Assembly (NCBI GenBank): GCA_023678885.1
Contig: CM042985.1
Span: forward strand, 8,358,985-8,422,984
Origin: Pogostemon cablin
Taxonomy: Eukaryota > Streptophyta > Magnoliopsida > Lamiales > Lamiaceae
Reading direction: 5' to 3'
DNA length: 64,000 nt
Numbering within the stretch: the first letter of the stretch is position 1; each line of letters begins with the position of its first letter. The notes beneath the pieces are model-generated. The model ran no database searches. It was given only the letters and a program-made list of their open reading frames with translations, and was not told the DNA's origin. The position numbers and the translations under genes are program-made. This document shows positions 23,202 through 32,690 of the stretch, piece by piece.

Positions 23202-23992
23202 ATAATTAAGCCTTATCCAGTCCAGCAGACTTAATTAAAGGAAAAAAGCCCAACATATCTTTTAAAGGAGAAAATATCTCTCAAGTGGTTATTTTCTCTA
23301 CATATAAATAAGGGTCTTCAGTCCTCATTCCAGACACACCAAAAACATCTGAAGACGCGCTTCTGAAGAGATCAAGAATACGAACAGTGCTCCCTTGAGA
23401 TCTTCAAGCATCTTCAAGTCAAGACTTAAGATCTTCAAGCATCTTCAAGTCAAGACTTAAGATCTTCAAGCATCTTCAAGTCAAGAACGGTCTGCGATCA
23501 GAGATCAAGGTTCTAAGCCCCTCCGATCCGGCGTTCTTCCATCCAACCGCCTCCGATCAGAGATCAAGGTTCTAAGCCCCTCCGATCCGGCATTTTTCCA
23601 TCCAACCGCCTCCGATCAGAGATCAAGATTCTAAGCCCCTCCGATCCGGCGTTCTTCATATCAAATTCATCCAGCAGTCTCCGTGAAGTCAACGTTCTAC
23701 CAAATTGAACAGCATTCTTCACAACAAATCTTCAAGTCAACGTTTTATCCGAACAAAGGCTCGACGCCTCCGGATAAATATTTTAAAGCTTCAAGTCAAC
23801 CCCGAGCACGGACAAGCTTCATCCAAAGATCCGGCTCAAAAAGTTGATAAAGTCAAAGAAGTCAACTCAAGAGAGGAATCAGAGGATAGTTAGAAACTGT
23901 TTACTTAAATTCTCAAGTTTAATCAATCTCGGATTATCATTGTAATATCTTTTGTGTTTATTATTTTAATAAATACAAATTTTGTTGTTACA
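23202..23992 (+). mobile_element. LTR6, 5'-truncated family A LTR
   Basis: Begins inside the LTR at ATAATTAAGCCTTATCC, so about 130 terminal bases are missing. It ends GTTACA at 23992. It abuts, across eight bases, an LTR in the opposite orientation. Confidence 0.75.
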
Positions 23993-24000
23993 AATAAATT

Positions 24001-24634
24001 TGTAACAACAAAATTTGTATTTATTAAAATAATAAACACAAAAGATATTACAATGATAATCCGAGATTGATTAAACTTGAGAATTTAAGTAAACAGTTTT
24101 TAACTATCCTCTGATTCCTCTCTTGAGTTGACTTCTTTGACTTTATCAACTTTTTGAGCCGGATCTTCGGATGAAGCTTGTCCATGCTCGGGGTTGACTT
24201 GAAGCTTTAAAATATTTATCCGGAGGCGTCGAGCCTTTGTTCGGATAAAACGTTGACTTGAAGATTTGTTGTAAAGAATGTTGTTCAATTTGGTAGAACG
24301 TTGACTTCACGGAGACTGCTGGATGAATTTGATATGAAGAACGCCGGATCGGAGGGGCTTAAAATCTTTATCTCTGATCGGAGGCAGTTGGATGGAAAAA
24401 CGCCGGATCGGAGGGGTTTAGAACCTTGATCTCTGATCGGAGGCGGTTGGATGGAAGAACGCCGGATCGGAGGGGCTTAGAACCTTGATCTCTGATCGCA
24501 GACCGTTCTTGACTTGAAGATACTTGAAGATCTTAAGTCTTGACTTGAAGATGCTTGAAGATCTTAAGTCTTGACTTGAAGATGCTTGAAGATCTTAAGT
24601 CTTGACTTGAAGATGCTTGAAGATCTTAAGTCTT
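24001..24634 (-). mobile_element. LTR7, inverted family A LTR fragment
   Basis: The plus strand reads TGTAACAACAAAATTTG, the reverse of the LTR 3' end, then proceeds inward through three 59-60-bp units and the 31-bp units, and breaks off at AAGATCTTAAGTCTTG where gag sequence begins. Confidence 0.75.
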
Positions 24635-25007
24635 GCCTCAAAACCTTCAGAGTTGCAAACTAAAGATGTTGAAGTAGTTATAAGAAGTATGTCTGAAGTC
24701 TCCTTAGAGACAAACCACGTAGTGGGGACTGTTCTCGATAAGCCAATGCACGACGTCAAAGATGGTGAAGAGGACTCTATCTGCCCAACTCCTCGATCCA
24801 TAGAAAGTTTGGCGTATGACTCATTCATAGCCTGCGCCATGGCAATAAATGCTTCGTCTGTCGAAGAACAACTGGCAAGCTTGACTCAATCTATTACTGC
24901 ACTCACCAAACAGAGCCAAGAGTTGCAAACTAAAGATGTTGAAGTAGTTATAAGAAGTATGTCTGAAGTCTCCTTAGAGACAAACCACGTAGTGGGGACT
25001 GTTCTCG
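24634..25007 (+). pseudogene. gag: gag fragment with internal duplication
   Basis: 24634-24920 corresponds to gag from GCCTCAAAACCTTCAGAG (…ASKPSELQTKDVEV…) to …TKQSQE. An 87-bp stretch starting AGTTGCAAACTAAAGATG is then repeated (24921-25007) and ends at GTTCTCG, where family C sequence starts. Both joins fall at 2-4-bp overlaps. No start of its own; non-functional. Confidence 0.75.
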
Positions 25008-26120
25008 CAAATAAGCAGTAAAAGAACAAGAAAAGAAACACATATATGCAAGAAGAAAATAAGGAGGAAGGAAGATACAATACCACAATCTTTTGTTGAG
25101 TTAGTAGCTTCCACAATACCACAATCTTTTGTTGAGTTAGTAGCTTCCACGGGGAAGAGTCTGTAACAAAAAAGGGGAAGTAAATCAGGTGATGAAAATT
25201 GCTTTAATAAGCTATGATTTAGTTGGCTGTGATGTGAGAATTGGAGGGCTTGAGCTCATCTTATATAGTGGTGAAGTTTCATACGAATAAGTCCTTTGTG
25301 AATATGGATTTCTCTTTGTGATAGGATATCCATGATTTTGAATATATATATTTTCCAAGATTTGAGCTCATCTTTAAAGTAAAATTGAAATATGAGTTTT
25401 TGCCATGCTACAATTTCATGCGGATATTGCTTGTGAAGGGTAGATGAATATTTGAGTTTATCTTCAAGAATATTTGATATTATCTCCTTGGATTGTGAAT
25501 AAAATTTGGGTATTGGGCCTCAACAATTTCTTGCGAGCCCAACCATGTTATTCTTATCATGGGTACCAAGTATTAATGGACCAAGCAAATATTGATGATG
25601 GATAGGTCAAGAAAATGATATTTCATAAAGAATAAAATTGTTGCATGTTGTCCACTTCAATAGCAAATTTTAGTGAACAAAATGCAAGGGGGCATTTGTA
25701 GGCAATTAAATTTTATTGCCTAAATAAATAAAAATGCAAAGAAAAATATATTAAATATTGATTAAATATTTATTTATTATGGAATTTAAATAAATTAATT
25801 CCTAAGATAGATAAATAAATAATTGATAATTGATATAATTATTTGAGCCCAAATCCAAGTCAAATGGGCTTAGTTCAAGTCAAATGGGCTTAATCCAAGT
25901 TATATGGGCTTAATTCGAGTCAAGTGGGTCTGATTCAAGTCAACAAGCCCAACAAATCAAGTCCAGCAGGCCTAGTTAAATTAATTAGGCCCAGATTAAA
26001 TCCTACGGGTTTAATTAAATTAAATAGGCCCGTATCCAGTCCAGCAGGCTTAAAGCCCAACATATCTTTTGAAGGAGAAAATATCTCTCAAGTGGTTATT
26101 TTCTCTACCTATAAATAAGG
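25008..26120 (+). mobile_element. Family C fragment, plus orientation
   Basis: Internal sequence 25008-25696 with polypurine tract GCAAGGGGGCA (25685-25695), then the LTR start TGTAGGCAATTAAATTTT (25697). The LTR is cut just after its TATA box (CCTATAAATAAGG) at 26120. It is the mirror of 27601-28714. It includes a 36-bp direct duplication (about 25079-25160) with ACAATACCACAATCTTTTG. Confidence 0.75.
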
Positions 26121-28024
26121 AACAACAAAATTTGTATTTATTAAAATAATAAACACAAAAGATATTACAACGAAAATCCAAGATGGATTAAATTTGAGAA
26201 TTTGAGTAGACAGTCTCTAACTATCCTCCGATTCCTCTCTTGAGTTGACTTCTTGACTCTATCAACTTTCGGAGCTGGATCTTCGGATGAAGCTTGTCCG
26301 AACTCGGATTTGACTTGAAGCTTAAAAAACGTTTATCCAGAGGCGTCGAGCCTTTATTTGGATCAACCGTTGATTTGAAGATTTACTGTGAAGAACGCCG
26401 TTCAATTTGGTAGAACACCGTTGACTTCACGAATATTGCTGGATGAACTTGACTTGAAGAAACGATGAATCTGAGGGGCTCCGCACCTTGATCTCAGATT
26501 GAATGATGTTTCTAGATTGATCTTCGAAGAATGACTTTGATCTTCGTAGAGATTCCAAGTTCCTTCAGAGCTTTCCAGGCTTTCAGGATTTTTAGAATGT
26601 TTGGAATGAGGACTGAAGGTTGTATTTATTAAAATAATAAACACAAAAGATATTACAATGATAATCCGAGATTGATTAAACTTGAGAATTTAAGTAAACA
26701 GTTTCTAACTATCCTCTGATTCCTCTCTTGAGTTGACTTCTTTGACTTTATCAACTTTTTGAGCCGGATCTTCGGATGAAGCTTGTCCGAACTCGGATTT
26801 GACTTGAAGCTTAAAAAAACGTTTATCCAGAGGCGTCGAGCCTTTATTTGGATCAACCGTTGATTTGAAGATTTACTGTGAAGAACGCCGTTCAATTTGG
26901 TAGAACACCGTTGACTTCACGAATATTGCTGGATGAACTTGACTTGAAGAAACGATGAATCTGAGGGGCTCCGCACCTTGATCTCAGATTGAATGATGTT
27001 TCTAGATTGATCTTCGAAGAATGACTTTGATCTTCGTAGAGATTCCAAGTTCCTTCAGAGCTTTCCAGGCTTTCAGGATTTTTAGAATGTTTGGAATGAG
27101 GACTGAAGGTTGTATTTATTAAAATAATAAACACAAAAGATATTACAATGATAATCCGAGATTGATTAAACTTGAGAATTTAAGTAAACAGTTTCTAACT
27201 ATCCTCTGATTCCTCTCTTGAGTTGACTTCTTTGACTTTATCAACTTTTTGAGCCGGATCTTCGGATGAAGCTTGTCCGAACTCGGATTTGACTTGAAGC
27301 TTAAAAAAACGTTTATCCAGAGGCGTCGAGCCTTTATTTGGATCAACCGTTGATTTGAAGATTTACTGTGAAGAACGCCGTTCAATTTGGTAGAACACCG
27401 TTGACTTCACGAATATTGCTGGATGAACTTGACTTGAAGAAACGATGAATCTGAGGGGCTCCGCACCTTGATCTCAGATTGAATGATATTTCTAGATTGA
27501 TCTTCGAAGAATGACTTTGATCTTCGTAGAGATTCCAAGTTCCTTCAGAGCTTTCCAGGCTTTCAGGATTTTTAGAATGTTTGGAATGAGGACTGAAGGT
27601 CCTTATTTATAGGTAGAGAAAATAACCACTTGAGAGATATTTTCTCCTTCAAAAGATATGTTGGGCTTTAAGCCTGCTGGACTGGATACGGGCCTATTTA
27701 ATTTAATTAAACCCGTAGGATTTAATCTGGGCCTAATTAATTTAACTAGGCCTGCTGGACTTGATTTGTTGGGCTTGTTGACTTGAATCAGACCCACTTG
27801 ACTCGAATTAAGCCCATATAACTTGGATTAAGCCCATTTGACTTGAACTAAGCCCATTTGACTTGGATTTGGGCTCAAATAATTATATCAATTATCAATT
27901 ATTTATTTATCTATCTTAGGAATTAATTTATTTAAATTCCATAATAAATAAATATTTAATCAATATTTAATATATTTTTCTTTGCATTTTTATTTATTTA
28001 GGCAATAAAATTTAATTGCCTACA
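26121..28024 (-). mobile_element. Family C 3' LTR with a 490-bp unit present three times
   Basis: The minus-strand LTR runs from TGTAGGCAATT (ending 28024) to near its 3' end at 26121 (terminal three bases lost). Between the TATA box side (GGACTGAAGGTCC at 27600) and the LTR end lie three units: 26121-26619, 26620-27109 and 27110-27599. They are joined each time as GACTGAAGG|TTGTATTTATT. Units 2 and 3 are 490 bp and nearly identical; unit 1 differs in its first part. Confidence 0.8.
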
Positions 28025-29171
28025 AATGGCCCCTTGCATTTTGTTCACTAAAATTTGCTATTGAAGTGGACAACATGCAACAATTTTATTCTTTATGAAA
28101 TATCATTTTCTTGACCTATCCATCATCAATATTTGCTTGGTCCATTAATACTTGGTACCCATGATAAGAATAACATGGTTGGGCTCGCAAGAAATTGTTG
28201 AGGCCCAATACCCAAATTTTATTCACAATCCAAGGAGATAATATCAAATATTCTTGAAGATAAACTCAAATATTCATCTACCCTTCACAAGCAATATCCG
28301 CATGAAATTGTAGCATGGCAAAAACTCATATTTCAATTTTACTTTAAAGATGAGCTCAAATCTTGGAAAATATATATATTCAAAATCATGGATATCCTAT
28401 CACAAAGAGAAATCCATATTCACAAAGGACTTATTCGTATGAAACTTCACCACTATATAAGATGAGCTCAAGCCCTCCAATTCTCACATCACAGCCAACT
28501 AAATCATAGCTTATTAAAGCAATTTTCATCACCTGATTTACTTCCCCTTTTTTGTTACAGACTCTTCCCCGTGGAAGCTACTAACTCAACAAAAGATTGT
28601 GGTATTGTGGAAGCTACTAACTCAACAAAAGATTGTGGTATTGTATCTTCCTTCCTCCTTATTTTCTTCTTGCATATATGTGTTTCTTTTCTTGTTCTTT
28701 TACTGCTTATTTGCTCCCCCCATACAACCATCAAGGTAAGTGTCACCACCTGTACTCTCATACTTACATTCTTCATCATACTGCTGCTTTGTATTGTCTT
28801 GCCATTCTTCCTCTTCGAAAGAACCGAACCTCATCTTTGCCCTTCCGAGAGATCGTCGGTTTGAGGATGCTTGATCACTGCACTATCACTACGCTTGTTC
28901 GTTCGGCGCAATCCTCGACGAGGGATTGCGGCGGCTCTTCCAAGGCGGCTACACGCCATCCCCGACGAGGGATCGGCGGCGGCTGTTCAATGTTTCACCA
29001 CCACATCGCTGTTCGAATGAGCACTACGCTGTTCGTTCGACGCAATCCTCGACGAGGGATTGCGGCGGCGCTTCCAATGGTGGCAGCACGCCATCCTCGA
29101 CGAGGGATCGGCGCGGCTGTTCGTTGCTGGCTTAGGCAAAATTTTGTTGTCCCACTGGGCGTGCCAAAATT
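28025..29171 (-). mobile_element. Family C internal region, non-coding
   Basis: 1,147 bp between the family C LTRs. On the minus strand it starts with the same priming site as family A (29149-29169) and ends in GCAAGGGGCCA, a polypurine tract with one G-to-C change against the plus copy. No gag or other protein is recognisable. It has a GC-rich segment with repeated ATCCTCGACGAGGGATTGCG-type units (about 28910-29110) and a 36-bp direct duplication at about 28570-28640. Confidence 0.7.
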
Positions 29172-30588
29172 TGTAACAACAAAATTTGTATTTATTAAAA
29201 TAATAAACACAAAAGATATTACAACGAAAATCCAAGATGGATTAAATTTGAGAATTTGAGTAGACAGTCTCTAACTATCCTCCGATTCCTCTCTTGAGTT
29301 GACTTCTTGACTCTATCAACTTTCGGAGCTGGATCTTCGGATGAAGCTTGTCCGAACTCGGATTTGACTTGAAGCTTAAAAAACGTTTATCCAGAGGCGT
29401 CGAGCCTTTATTTGGATCAACCGTTGATTTGAAGATTTACTGTGAAGAACGCCGTTCAATTTGGTAGAACACCGTTGACTTCACGAATATTGCTGGATGA
29501 ACTTGACTTGAAGAAACGATGAATCTGAGGGGCTCCGCACCTTGATCTCAGATTGAATGATGTTTCTAGATTGATCTTCGAAGAATGACTTTGATCTTCG
29601 TAGAGATTCCAAGTTCCTTCAGAGCTTTCCAGGCTTTCAGGATTTTTAGAATGTTTGGAATGAGGACTGAAGGTTGTATTTATTAAAATAATAAACACAA
29701 AAGATATTACAATGATAATCCGAGATTGATTAAACTTGAGAATTTAAGTAAACAGTTTCTAACTATCCTCTGATTCCTCTCTTGAGTTGACTTCTTTGAC
29801 TTTATCAACTTTTTGAGCCGGATCTTCGGATGAAGCTTGTCCGAACTCGGATTTGACTTGAAGCTTAAAAAAACGTTTATCCAGAGGCGTCGAGCCTTTA
29901 TTTGGATCAACCGTTGATTTGAAGATTTACTGTGAAGAACGCCGTTCAATTTGGTAGAACACCGTTGACTTCACGAATATTGCTGGATGAACTTGACTTG
30001 AAGAAACGATGAATCTGAGGGGCTCCGCACCTTGATCTCAGATTGAATGATATTTCTAGATTGATCTTCGAAGAATGACTTTGATCTTCGTAGAGATTCC
30101 AAGTTCCTTCAGAGCTTTCCAGGCTTTCAGGATTTTTAGAATGTTTGGAATGAGGACTGAAGGTCCTTATTTATAGGTAGAGAAAATAACCACTTGAGAG
30201 ATATTTTCTCCTTCAAAAGATATGTTGGGCTTTAAGCCTGCTGGACTGGATACGGGCCTATTTAATTTAATTAAACCCGTAGGATTTAATCTGGGCCTAA
30301 TTAATTTAACTAGGCCTGCTGGACTTGATTTGTTGGGCTTGTTGACTTGAATCAGACCCACTTGACTCGAATTAAGCCCATATAACTTGGATTAAGCCCA
30401 TTTGACTTGAACTAAGCCCATTTGACTTGGATTTGGGCTCAAATAATTATATCAATTATCAATTATTTATTTATCTATCTTAGGAATTAATTTATTTAAA
30501 TTCCATAATAAATAAATATTTAATCAATATTTAATATATTTTTCTTTGCATTTTTATTTATTTAGGCAATAAAATTTAATTGCCTACA
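29172..30588 (-). mobile_element. Family C 5' LTR with the 490-bp unit present twice
   Basis: 1,417 bp. On the minus strand it starts TGTAGGCAATTAAATTTT (30588 downward) and ends GTTACA at 29172, followed by the priming site. The segment between TATA and LTR end is present twice (29172-29673 and 29674-30163). The U3 part carries repeated GGGCTTAA / CAAGTCAAATGG motifs. The outer end is followed by ATAAC. Confidence 0.8.
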
Positions 30589-32690
30589 ATAACCACATAA
30601 GGTCAACCAATGTTTTCTCACTTAAAATCTTGGTCAACATCTCTCCATTATATCTCATCAATTTCTCGATTCTCCTCGATTCTCTTCAATTTCTCTCATC
30701 CTAATTATATTGATTTTCCTTTTTAATGTATGATGATTTAAATATAGGAATAATGTTAGGACAACTAAATAGATTTTAAATTTATGATTTAAATATAGAA
30801 ATAATGTTAAACAAATAAAGAGATTTTAGGCATTGGTTCTTTGATTTCACGCTCTACCGATTTACAGATTAAATTGATGTATCAATTGATTTATTTCTTT
30901 TTTTTATTTCTTTAATTTACCGATATATATTTTTCATTATTTAGGTCTAATTTTTTAATAATTATTTCTTTAAATCTCTCTTCAATTTCACACATTTTTT
31001 AAATTTGGGTTGTATTTGAAAATAAGGTTAAGCAATTAAGACATTGTTTGGAATTGTTTAAGTGATTATCACTTATTCTTTATCATGTATCACTTTTTAT
31101 TTAATACTTCATGCTATCACTTTTTATTGTTCCAATGAAATATTCGTCAAATAATACAATTAGACATATGTCACTTTCCTTTAATTAAGAATCACTTTTT
31201 ATTAAAAATGCTATCACTTTTTATTATTTCAATATATTGTTCGTGAAATACATTTTTTAATTAGTTATCACTTTTTATTAAAGATATTATCACTTTTCTT
31301 TTAAAATATTATCACTTTTCATTTATTATATAAATTGTTCATGAAATAATTCACAACACAATTATCACTTTTCATCGAAGGAGATTTGTGAGACGGTCTC
31401 ACCCAAGTCTTTGCCTAAAAATTATTATTATTATTATCATTTATCAACAAAAGTGTTGATAAAAGTAATATTTTATTGATTAAGTAATCACTTTTAATAA
31501 AACTTATTATTATCACTTTATTTTGATCGGATATAACTTTATATTAAAAATATTATCACTTTTTATTTATTTTAGGATTCGTTCATAAAATAATTTAATC
31601 AGACAGTTATCACTTTTATTTTATTATGTATCACTTTTTTAATTAAAATGTTATCACTTTTTATTATTTTAGTAAATTGTTCGTGAAATAATTCAATTAA
31701 ACGGATATCAATTTTCTTTTATTATGAATCACTTTTTATTAAAAAAAAATATTATCACTTTTTATTATACCAGTAAATTGTTTGTGAAATATACTTTCTA
31801 AATTAGTTATCACTTTTTATTAGAGATACTGTCACTTTTTATTATTCCAATAAATTGTACATAAAATACACTTTCTTAATTAATTATCATTTTTAATTAA
31901 ATATGTTATCACTTTTGTTTAAGGTGGAATCGCTTTTTATTTATACTTTAAATTGTTTATGAAATGAAGTAATTCACAGCATTTTTATTGCTTTTCATCG
32001 ATTGAATATCATATTTTGTAAATTTATAATAATTAATTTTAAAATAATTAAATGAATTGAAATTTTTAATTATTAAAATTTTAAATAATAAAAAAACGAA
32101 AAAACAAAAAAAAAATTGAATTAAATTAGTGAATGGTTTGAATTCTATTTCGAAACTTATCCACCAAGCCACCGCATCCACTTACTGGAAACTCGTATTA
32201 GTTATATTGAATGCTTAATTATTATTATACCTAATTTTTAAATTTTTAAATTTAACAACAACGGCCCTTATTTATAAATATGTTTAATGGGTGATCCGTC
32301 TCACATAAGAGGATCCGTGAGACGGTCTCACCCAAGTCTTTTCCAAATTATTATGCTTAATCTTAATTTTTAATTTTTTTTTTCATATCTAATCTAATAA
32401 TAATTTTATCGCATCGATACATAGTACTGAATTTATTATTAAAATATTTTATTTTAACAATTTTTATTAGTAAATTTATTTATTTTCATATTGACTTGTT
32501 TCGGTATGTATTTTTAATTGTGTTGCGTTTGTGTTCAAACGTAATGAATCTTTCCATTATCACGCCGATTGCCGAGATAAAATACTGACATAATAATCTA
32601 CACATGCCAAAAGCACTAAATAACAATCTTCTATAATTAATTTTCTTTTTGATAATCACTTCATTGATACAAAATGGCAAATAGTAATGT
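30589..32690. other. AT-rich intergenic stretch with degenerate repeats
   Basis: After the ATAAC site, 30600-30720 resembles an inverted copy of the 2447-2560 repeat (TTGGTCAACATCTCTCC, CAATTTCTC). About 31050-31960 is a degenerate array around TATCACTTTTTATT and AAATTGTTCGTGAAATA. GTGAGACGGTCTCACCCAAG occurs at 31388 and again near 32311-32335. No gene seen. Confidence 0.55.
31050..31960. repeat. Degenerate array of TATCACTTTTTATT units
   Basis: More than ten occurrences of TATCACTTTTTATT or close variants, alternating with AAATTGTTCGTGAAATA, spaced irregularly at about 40-100 bp. The same two motifs occur inside the MITE at 42651-42877, so the array probably derives from that element type. 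Confidence 0.6.

Larger units (their letters stand above)
11451..30588. mobile_element. 19.1 kb composite of non-autonomous LTR retrotransposons
   Basis: Bounded on the left by an LTR starting TGTAGGCACCTG and on the right by an inverted LTR ending GCAATAAAATTTAATTGCCTACA. The 5-mer ATAAC sits at 11446-11450 and 30589-30593, the size of an LTR-retrotransposon target duplication. Order: LTR1, gag1 (broken), LTR2, gag2 (intact), LTR3 joined to truncated LTR4, gag3 (broken), LTR5 joined to truncated LTR6, inverted truncated LTR7, gag pieces, a plus-strand fragment of family C, then a full inverted family C element. No pol, protease, RT or integrase was seen anywhere, so all copies depend on enzymes supplied in trans. 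A Ty3/gypsy-type origin is likely from the Gag domain and priming-site style. Confidence 0.8.

Noticed and set aside
28571..29259. Plus-strand open frames in the family C internal region
   Set aside because: They oppose the element's own orientation, contain the 36-bp duplication and GC-rich repeats, and show no domain.
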